64,000 bases of DNA, taken from Streptomyces gilvus (lineage in GTDB: Bacteria; Actinomycetota; Actinomycetes; Streptomycetales; Streptomycetaceae). Each line of letters opens with the position of its first letter. Position 1 is the stretch's first letter. The DNA is taken from contig NZ_JAKWBE010000017.1 of the NCBI RefSeq assembly GCF_022513565.1, positions 1 to 64,000 of the forward strand, read 5' to 3'. This document shows positions 1 to 6,504 of the stretch, piece after piece. The position numbers and the translations under genes were made by a program. The notes under the pieces were generated by a model that was not told where the DNA came from, ran no database searches, and saw only the letters and a list, made by a program, of their open reading frames with translations.

Positions 1-250
1 AGGCTTTCCTCCGGGCGCTTCCCTTCGGTCTTGCGTTTCCGACTCTATCAGATCCTTTCGGCGTCTGATTCCAAGTCAGAGGGGGTTGTCTTCCCGACCG
101 TTGGGCCGTTCCGACGAGTGAGACTTTAGCGGATTCCCGGCCCCCGCGCTAATCGGGGGCTCACGTCCTTTCGAACGCGGATTCCTCATTTCGCAAATAC
201 GCATACCAATAAAACGACGGCGGCCTGTTCGACGGCAGTCGACTAGTGGT
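1..250 (-). promoter_or_regulatory. rRNA operon leader and promoter region, transcribed leftward
   Basis: Read on the minus strand, bases 60 to 1 contain GATAGAGTCGGAAACGC followed by CGAAGGGAAGCGCCCGG and AGGAAAGC. From memory this is the conserved leader upstream of 16S rRNA in Streptomyces rrn operons, so an rRNA operon should begin just left of base 1. A -10-like TAAAGT lies at 128-123 on the minus strand. A stem (140-146 with 154-160, GCCCCCG/CGGGGGC) lies just upstream of it. No protein gene is supported here; the long antisense reading frame over this region continues through trpS and is a shadow. Confidence 0.75.
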
Positions 251-386
251 TGGTACCTGCGGAATGGCTGTCCGGGGACCGACCGGAGTCGGCTCTCACG
301 TCGGACAACTCGAAGAACCTTACGGATCTGTCCTGGGTGTGTCAACTCGCTGCCGGTCCGCACCTCGGCGGCGTACGCTGGCTGCC

Positions 387-428
387 ATGACAACGCGTAC
401 GTGTAGCCAGCAGTGGTGGGCCGCCTGA
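387..428 (+). CDS. trpS leader peptide with tandem Trp codons
   Basis: A 13-codon frame reads MTTRTCSQQWWAA and contains two adjacent Trp codons (TGG TGG, 414-419). Its stop codon falls between the two arms of the first attenuator hairpin. There is no Shine-Dalgarno. A -10-like TACGCT at 374-379 sits 7 nt before the ATG, so the mRNA probably starts at the A of the ATG. Ribosome-mediated attenuation of an auxiliary trpS gene has been described in S. coelicolor, and this leader fits that scheme. Confidence 0.8.
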   Translation: MTTRTCSQQWWAA

Positions 429-479
429 CGGCGGCCGAACTCGCGTATGCACTCAACGGCCGCCGCCTCGGCGGCCGTT
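419..479 (+). promoter_or_regulatory. Trp-responsive transcription attenuator before trpS
   Basis: Four complementary segments are visible. Segment 1 is GGCCGCC (419-425), segment 2 GGCGGCC (430-436), segment 3 the arm AACGGCCGCC (455-464) and segment 4 GGCGGCCGTT (470-479). Segments 3 and 4 form a perfect 10-bp terminator stem with loop GCCTC. Segment 2 can instead pair with GGCCGCC at 458-464, giving the anti-terminator. A ribosome stalled at the Trp codons would cover segment 1, free segment 2 and let trpS be read. The terminator has only a short T-poor tail, as is usual in this genus. Confidence 0.8.
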
Positions 480-549
480 CTCGTATCTCCTCCGGATCTC
501 CGAGGGGCGGCCGACCGGGACGGCGGGCCGCGACGGAGAAGGAGTGGAG

Positions 550-1593
550 ATGGCACGGGTCTTCAGCGGTATCCAGCCGACCGGACACCTGACCCTGGGG
601 AACTATCTGGGAGCCATGCGGCGGTGGGCCGCGGCCGACCAGCATCAGGCCGACGCGCTGTTCTGTGTCGTCGATCTGCACGCGCTGACCGTGGAGCACG
701 ATCCGGCGCGGGTGCGCAGACTGAGTCAGCAGGCGGCGACGCTGCTGCTGGCGTCGGGCCTGGACCCCGAACTGTGCACCCTCTTCGTACAGAGCCATGT
801 GGACGAGCACGCGCGGCTGTCGTACCTGCTGGAGTGTGTGGCGACCGACGGCGAGATGCGGCGCATGGTCCAGTACAAGGAGAAGGCCGCGAAGGAGTCC
901 GCCCGGGGAAGGAGTGTGCGGCTGTCGCTGCTGACGTATCCGGTGCTGATGGCGGCGGACATCCTGGCGTACGGCACGGACGAGGTGCCGGTCGGCGAGG
1001 ACCAGAAGCAGCATGTGGAGCTGGCGCGGGATGTGGCCGTGCGGTTCAACCAGCGCTACGGCCACACGTTCACGGTTCCGCGGGCGACGCTCCCGGCGGT
1101 CGGTGCGAGGGTGATGAACCTGCAGGAGCCGACGCGGAAGATGGGGAAGTCCGACGAGTCCGGGCTGGGCGTCGTCTATCTGCTCGACGAGCCGGACGTG
1201 GTGCGCAAGAAGGTCATGCGGGCCGTGACCGACAGCGGGCGGGAGGTCGTCTACGACCGGGAGGAGCGGCCCGGGTCGGCGAATCTGCTGGAGATCCTGG
1301 CCGCCTGCACGGGTGGGAACCCCGAGGACCTGAGCGGTGTATATGAGTCGTACGGGTCCTTGAAGCAGGACACCGCGGAGGCCGTGGTCGAGGTCTTGAG
1401 GCCCGTGCAGGAGAGGCACAGGGCGCTGTGCGCCGATCCTGGCTATGTGGAGGGGGTGTTGCGGGATGGTGCGGAGAAGGCACGGGCGATGGCCCGGCCG
1501 ACCGTGGATGCCGCGTATCGGGCGATCGGCTTGCTGCCGGCCGTTTCGGATACCGGCGCCGCTGCCGACGTGGTGCTGAACACCGCCGGATAG
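550..1593 (+). CDS. trpS: Tryptophanyl-tRNA synthetase (auxiliary type)
   Basis: Charges tRNA-Trp with tryptophan in the cytoplasm. The 347-residue product has the class I signatures: TGHLTLGN near residue 11 (HIGH-like) and KMGKS in place of KMSKS. Length is typical for bacterial TrpRS. ATG at 550 is chosen because AAGGAG (539-544) lies 5 nt upstream; a GTG at 544 overlaps that site. Attenuation control and position suggest the inducible copy that S. coelicolor uses as an indolmycin-resistant second enzyme, but resistance is not provable from sequence alone. Confidence 0.93.
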   Translation: MARVFSGIQPTGHLTLGNYLGAMRRWAAADQHQADALFCVVDLHALTVEHDPARVRRLSQQAATLLLASGLDPELCTLFVQSHVDEHARLSYLLECVATDGEMRRMVQYKEKAAKESARGRSVRLSLLTYPVLMAADILAYGTDEVPVGEDQKQHVELARDVAVRFNQRYGHTFTVPRATLPAVGARVMNLQEPTRKMGKSDESGLGVVYLLDEPDVVRKKVMRAVTDSGREVVYDREERPGSANLLEILAACTGGNPEDLSGVYESYGSLKQDTAEAVVEVLRPVQERHRALCADPGYVEGVLRDGAEKARAMARPTVDAAYRAIGLLPAVSDTGAAADVVLNTAG

Positions 1594-1666
1594 CGGCGCG
1601 GGCCGACGCCGGTGTCCGCGTGCGCCGGTGGCTCCCTGTCTCGGTGTCTGTGGCCCTCCGTGCGGG

Positions 1667-2479
1667 TCAGTCCTTCTTGCCGGAGGCCAGTTCGCGGCTG
1701 CGGTCGCGAGCGGCTTCGAGGGCGGCGATGAGGGCGGCCCGTACGCCGTGGCTCTCGAGTTCGCGGATGGCGCTGATGGTGGTGCCAGCCGGGGACGTGA
1801 CGTTCTCCCGGAGCTTGACCGGGTGTTCGCCGCTGTCGCGGAGCATGGTGGCGGCGCCGATCGCGGACTGGACGATCAGGTCGTGGGCCTTGTCGCGGGG
1901 CAGGCCGAGCAGGATGCCGGCGTCGGTCATGGCCTCGACCAGGTAGAAGAAGTAGGCCGGGCCGGAGCCGGAGAGGGCGGTGCAGGCGTCCTGCTGGGAC
2001 TCGGGGACGCGCAGCGTCTTGCCGACGGCGCCGAAGATCTCCTCGGCGTGGGCGAGGTGGTCGGCGGTGGCGTGGGTGCCGGCGGAGATGACGGACATCG
2101 CCTCGTCGACGAGGGCGGGGGTGTTCGTCATGACACGGACGACGGGGGTGCCCGCGACCAGGCGCTCCTCGAAGAAGGAGGTGGGGATGCCCGCGGCGCC
2201 GCTGATGACCAGGCGGTCGGCGGGGAGGTGCGGGGCGAGTTCGTCGAGGAGGGTGCCCATGTCCTGCGGCTTGACCGTGAGGATCAGGGTGTCGGCGGTC
2301 TTGGCGGCTTCCGGGTTGCTGACGGGGGTGACTCCGTAGCGGGTGCGGAGTTCCTCGGCGCGTTCCTGGCGGCGGGCGGTGACCAGGAGGTCGGTGGGGG
2401 CCCAGCCGCCGCGGATCATTCCGCTGAGCAGGGCTTCGCCGATCTTGCCGGTGCCGAGGACTGCGACTTTCTGGGTCAT
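1667..2479 (-). CDS. proC: Pyrroline-5-carboxylate reductase
   Basis: Last step of proline synthesis: NAD(P)H-dependent reduction of pyrroline-5-carboxylate. The 270-residue protein starts with a Rossmann fold (KVAVLGTGKIGEALLSGM). It carries the ProC C-terminal signature region around LSGSGPAYFFYLVEAMTDAG and the GTTISAIRELE segment. Length matches the family. GGAGG lies about 12 nt before the ATG. The gene is convergent with trpS, with about 70 bp between stops, and appears monocistronic. Confidence 0.95.
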   Translation of the reverse strand: MTQKVAVLGTGKIGEALLSGMIRGGWAPTDLLVTARRQERAEELRTRYGVTPVSNPEAAKTADTLILTVKPQDMGTLLDELAPHLPADRLVISGAAGIPTSFFEERLVAGTPVVRVMTNTPALVDEAMSVISAGTHATADHLAHAEEIFGAVGKTLRVPESQQDACTALSGSGPAYFFYLVEAMTDAGILLGLPRDKAHDLIVQSAIGAATMLRDSGEHPVKLRENVTSPAGTTISAIRELESHGVRAALIAALEAARDRSRELASGKKD

Positions 2480-2564
2480 GGCGCGGATGCCTCCGGGGGG
2501 TTGCGTCGTCCGGGTTCATCCTCGCACCGGGGGTGGGTGTGCGGCTCGGTTGTCCGGTGGGTGG

Positions 2565-3356
2565 TCACGTGGTGCGGCGGCGCAGGGTGGCCGCTCCGAG
2601 GCCGAGCACCAGCAGCGCGCAGCCGGCCACGACGAGGACGTCGCGTACGAAGGTGGCGGTCATGTCGGTGTGCTTGAGGACCTCGTTCATGCCGTCGACG
2701 GCGTAGGACATGGGCAGGACGTCGGAGATGGCCTCCAGGACGGGGTGCATGGTGGAGCGGGGGGTGAACAGGCCGCAGAGGAGGAGTTGGGGGAAGATCA
2801 CGGCCGGCATGAACTGGACGGCCTGGAACTCGGAGGCCGCGAAGGCGGAGACGAAGAGGCCGAGGGCGGTGCCGAGCAGGGCGTCGAGGAGGGCGACCAG
2901 GAGCAGGAGCCAGGGGCTGCCGGTGACGTCCAGGCCGAGGGCCCAGAGCGCGAGGGCGGTGGCGAGGACGGACTGGATGATCGCGATGGTGCCGAAGGCG
3001 AGGGCGTAGCCGGCGATCAGGTCGCCCTTGCCGAGGGGCATGGAGAGGAGACGTTCGAGGGTGCCGGAGGTGCGTTCGCGCAGGGTGGCGATCGAGGTCA
3101 CCAGGAACATGGTGATCAGCGGGAAGATGCCGAGGAGTGAGGCGCCGATGTTGTCGAAGGTGTGCGGGCTGCCGTCGAAGACGTAGCGCAGCAGGACCAG
3201 CATCACGCAGGGGACGAGGAGCATCAGCGCGATGGTGCGCGGGTCGTGGCGCAGCTGGCGCAGGACGCGGGCGGCCGTGGCGGTGGTGCGGGAGAGGTTC
3301 AGGGCGCGGGGGGCGGCGGGCCCGGCCGTCGTGGTGGGCGCGGTCGCGGTGCTCAT
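2565..3356 (-). CDS. ABC-2 type transporter permease
   Basis: Integral membrane half of an ABC exporter, 263 residues with about six hydrophobic segments, beginning near residue 40. It carries the amphipathic RERTSGTLERLLSMPL element seen in ABC-2 (DrrB/NodJ-like) permeases. Its ATG overlaps the stop of the upstream ATPase gene by 4 bp (3353-3356), so the two are translationally coupled and probably form one transporter. Substrate unknown; relatives export drugs, lipids or polysaccharide precursors. Confidence 0.88.
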   Translation of the reverse strand: MSTATAPTTTAGPAAPRALNLSRTTATAARVLRQLRHDPRTIALMLLVPCVMLVLLRYVFDGSPHTFDNIGASLLGIFPLITMFLVTSIATLRERTSGTLERLLSMPLGKGDLIAGYALAFGTIAIIQSVLATALALWALGLDVTGSPWLLLLVALLDALLGTALGLFVSAFAASEFQAVQFMPAVIFPQLLLCGLFTPRSTMHPVLEAISDVLPMSYAVDGMNEVLKHTDMTATFVRDVLVVAGCALLVLGLGAATLRRRTT

Positions 3357-4150
3357 CGGGTGGTCTCCTTCTCGCGGGCGGCCGTTGTGGCCTGGTCGAC
3401 CAGGTGCAGGAAGGCTGCTTCGACGGTGTCGGCGCCGGTGCGGGTGCGCAGGGCGTCAGGGCTGTCGTCGGCGAGGATCTCGCCCTCGCGCATCAGCAGC
3501 AGGCGGTGGCAGCGCTCGGCCTCGTCCATGACGTGGGAGGAGATGAGGAAGGTGGTGCCGCGGTCGGCGGCGATGGAGTGGAAGAGGTTCCACAGGTCGC
3601 GGCGGAGTACGGGGTCGAGGCCGACGGTGGGCTCGTCCAGGACGAGGAGTTCCGGTGTGCCCAGCAGGGCCACGGCCAGGGAGACGCGGCTGCGCTGGCC
3701 GCCGGAGAGGTTCCCGGCGAGGGCGTCGGCGTGGCTGGTGAGGTCGACGTCGGCGAGCACGCGGTCGACGTCCTGGCGGCGGTGGGCCGAGCTGCGGTTC
3801 GGGGTGAGGATCGCGGTGAAGTAGTCGAGGTTCTGACGGACGGTGAGGTCGTCGTAGACGGAGGGGGCTTGGGTGACGTAGCCGATGCGGGTGCGCAGGG
3901 TGGGGTGGCCGGCGGGGCGGCCGAGGACCTCCAGGGTGCCGGTGACCTTGGCCTGGGTGCCGACGATCGAGCGGATCAGGGTCGACTTGCCGCAGCCCGA
4001 GGGGCCGAGCAGGCCGGTGATCTGGCCACGCGGGACGGTGAAGCCGAGGCCGCGCAGGACGGTGCGGGGGCCGCGGACGACGGTGAGGTCTTCGGCGCGG
4101 ACGGCGGGATCGCCCGGGGGGTCGCTTCGCGCGGACGCGTAATTCATCAT
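3353..4150 (-). CDS. ABC transporter ATP-binding protein
   Basis: ATPase partner of the ABC-2 permease downstream. Walker A is GPSGCGKST near residue 49, the signature is LSGGQRSRVSLA, and Walker B is LLVLDEPTVGLDP. This is the DrrA/CcmA type used for drug or lipid export. The start is ATG 4150 (or 4147 next to it); GATTAT at 4063-relative position 4158-4163 on the minus strand sits 7 nt upstream, so the mRNA may be leaderless. A 7+4+7 palindrome overlaps the start codon and may be an operator. Confidence 0.9.
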   Translation of the reverse strand: MMNYASARSDPPGDPAVRAEDLTVVRGPRTVLRGLGFTVPRGQITGLLGPSGCGKSTLIRSIVGTQAKVTGTLEVLGRPAGHPTLRTRIGYVTQAPSVYDDLTVRQNLDYFTAILTPNRSSAHRRQDVDRVLADVDLTSHADALAGNLSGGQRSRVSLAVALLGTPELLVLDEPTVGLDPVLRRDLWNLFHSIAADRGTTFLISSHVMDEAERCHRLLLMREGEILADDSPDALRTRTGADTVEAAFLHLVDQATTAAREKETTR

Positions 4151-4159
4151 GCGATGAAT
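4142..4159. promoter_or_regulatory. Palindrome over the ABC operon start (candidate operator)
   Basis: ATTCATC-ATGC-GATGAAT is a perfect inverted repeat with 7-bp arms (4142-4148 and 4153-4159). It overlaps the start codon and the space between the -10-like GATTAT (4158-4163) and the ATG. AT-rich dyads are rare in this genome. The position would block initiation if a repressor bound. No local regulator gene is adjacent, so the binding protein is unknown. Confidence 0.4.
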
Positions 4160-4262
4160 AATCCTCGCGGGCGGCCGGAGGCGTCAAGTGCCGAAGGGGG
4201 GAGGCATCGCTTGCGCGCTTGGCGCGTCGTTGGAAGTCCAGCCCGGCCGCCGCGCCAGGGCT

Positions 4263-5036
4263 TCAGGGTGTGGCGACGATCAGCAGGACGTCGTAGACCT
4301 CCTCGACCGTGCCGTCGGGGAAGATCCGCAGCAGGTGCTCTCGCTCCTCGGCGAGGAAGGCGTTGGTCGTCTCCTTGTCCTGGACGAGGAAGATCGAGTG
4401 GCTGCCGATGTTGGCGAGGTGGGTGTCGACGGGGATCCTGCGGCTCCAGCGCACGACGCGATGGGCGTGGGGCGGAACGTCCTCGGCGCCGTTGAAGGCG
4501 CGCTCCGTGCGGAGGGCGCCGGCGCCCTGCTTGTTGGCGTGCCGGCCGCGGAAGTGGTGCCGTATGCGCTCGGACTGCTCGGTGATCCAGGGGACGTCGG
4601 CGGGATCCCGGTTCCACCAGAGGGCGAGCGCCCCGCCGGGCCGCAGCACTCGCCGGGCCTCCGGCACCGAGCGCGTCGGGTCGGTCCAGTGCCAGGCCTG
4701 GGCGTAGGTGAGGAAGTCGACGGAGTGGTCGGCGAGCGGGAGGGCGTTGCCGTCACCGCGGACGAGGGGGACGTCGGGGAGGGTGCGGCGGAACTGGGCC
4801 GCCATGCCGTCGCCGGGTTCCACCGCGAGCACAGCGGCTCCGCGAGCGTGCAGCAGGGCGGTGGCGATACCGGTGCCGGCCCCGACGTCCGCGACCCGGG
4901 CTCCGGTCAGGGGGCGGCCGGCGAGCTCCTCGACGGCGTCGAAGAGGGAGGTGGGGTAGGCGGGGCGGTTCGCCGCGTACTGGGCGGCGGCCGCGTTGAA
5001 GGAGTGGGCCCTGGTGGCGTCCGGATGCAGCGTCAT
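4263..5036 (-). CDS. Class I SAM-dependent methyltransferase
   Basis: A 257-residue methyltransferase of the type-11 fold. Motif I is VADVGAGTGIATALL near residue 42, followed by an acidic motif II (VLAVEPGDGM) and the motif ARRVLRPGGALALWW. The N-terminal FNAAAAQYAANRPAYP segment is typical of small-molecule methyltransferases. The substrate is unknown. CACCAT lies 6 nt before the ATG and there is no Shine-Dalgarno, suggesting a leaderless mRNA. It is a single gene between the ABC operon and a small membrane protein. Confidence 0.85.
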   Translation of the reverse strand: MTLHPDATRAHSFNAAAAQYAANRPAYPTSLFDAVEELAGRPLTGARVADVGAGTGIATALLHARGAAVLAVEPGDGMAAQFRRTLPDVPLVRGDGNALPLADHSVDFLTYAQAWHWTDPTRSVPEARRVLRPGGALALWWNRDPADVPWITEQSERIRHHFRGRHANKQGAGALRTERAFNGAEDVPPHAHRVVRWSRRIPVDTHLANIGSHSIFLVQDKETTNAFLAEEREHLLRIFPDGTVEEVYDVLLIVATP

Positions 5037-5096
5037 ACGGCCATGGTGGCCCGCGCTGGTTGTACGCAGCAGTGATTTTCTGGTGAGAGGGGGACG

Positions 5097-5600
5097 CTAC
5101 GAACGGCGGCGCTTCCTGGAGGGGTTGCCCGTGCGGCGGACGGTGCGCTTCTGGTGCTGCTTGAGCGCGGCCTCGTACTCCTCGCGGTGGAGTGTCTCGC
5201 CGGGGGCCTCGGTGAGGGAGCGGAAGAAGTAGGCGAGGAGGGAGCCGACGAAGCCGATGGCGAGCAGGCCGCGCAGGGAGGCCTGGCGGTCCGGGTCGGG
5301 GCGCCGGGTGAAGGACTCCCAGGTGTGGCGGAAGGCCAGGGCGCTGCAGACGGCGAACATGACGACGACCAGCGCGGTGACGAAGGCGCCGCTGTCGGCG
5401 ATCTGGAGCCCCTGGTAGGCGAAGGCGAGGACGAGGCAGGCGGCCACGGCGGCGACGAGGGAGCCGGTGGCCGCGCCGATGCGGCGGAGGGGGTAGCCGT
5501 TGTCGTGGTTCACCCAGGTCGTGCTGAAGAAGCGGATCGGTTCTGCGCGGGGACCGGTGGAGCCCGCCGGGGCTGCCGGGGTGCCGTTTTCGTCGCTCAC
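5097..5600 (-). CDS. Small membrane protein of unknown function
   Basis: 167 residues starting at GTG 5600. Three hydrophobic segments are visible (about residues 43-64, 70-92 and 110-126). A proline/alanine-rich N-terminus and a very basic C-terminal tail (KRTVRRTGNPSRKRRRS) flank them. CATAAT 6 nt before the GTG, with no Shine-Dalgarno, suggests a leaderless transcript. I recognise no named family and assign no function. Confidence 0.7.
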   Translation of the reverse strand: MSDENGTPAAPAGSTGPRAEPIRFFSTTWVNHDNGYPLRRIGAATGSLVAAVAACLVLAFAYQGLQIADSGAFVTALVVVMFAVCSALAFRHTWESFTRRPDPDRQASLRGLLAIGFVGSLLAYFFRSLTEAPGETLHREEYEAALKQHQKRTVRRTGNPSRKRRRS

Positions 5601-5652
5601 GTGACGATTATGGCTCCGGGGCCGGGGCGGGCTCCCTCCGGGACCGGACGGG

Positions 5653-5997
5653 TCAGCCGCAGCGGGAGGCTACGTAGCCGTCGCTGCCGGTGTTGACGTA
5701 GGCGTCGGACACGAACTCGCCGTCGTCGATGTTGTCCCAGATGTTGGAGGTGCCGTAGTAGCCCGAGACCGTCGTGCCCGGGGTCTGGCAGAAGATCGGC
5801 ACCTTCGCGCCCTCGGGCAGAACGCGGACGATGCCGTACTGGGTGCCGGGGCCACTGCGGACATTGAGACGGATGCCGGGAGCGGTGTCGTAGTAGCGCA
5901 GCGAGGCCGCGTCGGCGGTGGCCGCCGAGCCCATCACCATGAGAAGGGCTCCGGCGGCACTGGCGAACAGGACGAATCTGCGTCTTCCGGATGTCAT
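5653..5997 (-). CDS. Secreted bacterial SH3-like protein
   Basis: 114 residues: an N-terminal signal peptide (basic start, hydrophobic core ending ADAA near residue 30) and then one SH3b-like domain with the hallmark LNVRSGPGTQYG. The two Cys residues (FCQ and the terminal SRCG) could form a disulfide outside the cell. SH3b domains often bind peptidoglycan. It is nearly identical over the domain to the next gene, only 20 bp upstream on the same strand, so this is a tandem duplication. Confidence 0.8.
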   Translation of the reverse strand: MTSGRRRFVLFASAAGALLMVMGSAATADAASLRYYDTAPGIRLNVRSGPGTQYGIVRVLPEGAKVPIFCQTPGTTVSGYYGTSNIWDNIDDGEFVSDAYVNTGSDGYVASRCG

Positions 5998-6017
5998 CGG
6001 GATCCTCTTCTGGAGAG

Positions 6018-6323
6018 TCAGCCGCAGCGAGAGGCCACGTAGCCGTCGCTGCCGGTCAGGACGTAGGCGTCGGAGACGTACTCGCCGTCGTCGATGTTGT
6101 CCCAGATCTTCGAGGTGCCGTACGGACCGGTCACCGTGGTGCCCGGTGACTGGCAGAAGATCGGGACGTGGGAGCCCTCGGGAAGCACCCGCACGATCGT
6201 GAAGTTGGTGCCGGGGCCACTGCGGACATTGAGTCGGACGCCGGGCGCGACCGGATAGGTCTGTACAGTCGCGGCGGCCGCCGCCTCGACGCCATCTGCT
6301 TCTTCGGCATGGTCAACAGACAT
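6018..6323 (-). CDS. SH3-like protein, tandem paralogue without clear signal peptide
   Basis: 101 residues carrying the same SH3b domain as the neighbour (LNVRSGPGTNFT, VPIFCQSPGTTV, terminal YVASRCG). The N-terminus is short and acidic (MSVDHAEEADGVEAAAAA) rather than a signal peptide. Either it acts inside the cell or the export signal was lost or replaced after duplication. GGGGGAGG lies 5 nt before the ATG, so this start is well supported. It is probably transcribed first, followed by the secreted copy 20 bp downstream. Confidence 0.75.
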   Translation of the reverse strand: MSVDHAEEADGVEAAAAATVQTYPVAPGVRLNVRSGPGTNFTIVRVLPEGSHVPIFCQSPGTTVTGPYGTSKIWDNIDDGEYVSDAYVLTGSDGYVASRCG

Positions 6324-6341
6324 GCGAACCTCCCCCGTTGA

Positions 6342-6362
6342 GCCCCATGACTGTCATGGGGC
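6342..6362. promoter_or_regulatory. 21-bp perfect dyad upstream of the SH3 gene pair
   Basis: GCCCCATGAC-T-GTCATGGGGC is a perfect inverted repeat with 10-bp arms. It lies about 20 bp upstream of the SH3 gene start at 6323, in a lower-GC promoter region. It could be an operator for a dimeric regulator or a hairpin in the 5' leader. Confidence 0.45.
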
Positions 6363-6504
6363 CCCATTGATTCCCCTAAAACACGCCATGAAACACATGT
6401 ACGCAACTCGCACGCGGAAGCCAGCACGCCGCCTCTGTCTCGTCCGACGCATCGACTAGGCTCCGTGCGTCGCGCGTGCGGACGAACAGCACGGGGGAGG
6501 TCCC

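Noticed and set aside
6324..6400. SigE promoter before the SH3 gene
   Set aside because: Only GGAAT with 18 bp to a GTC; the -35 C is missing and the spacing is long.
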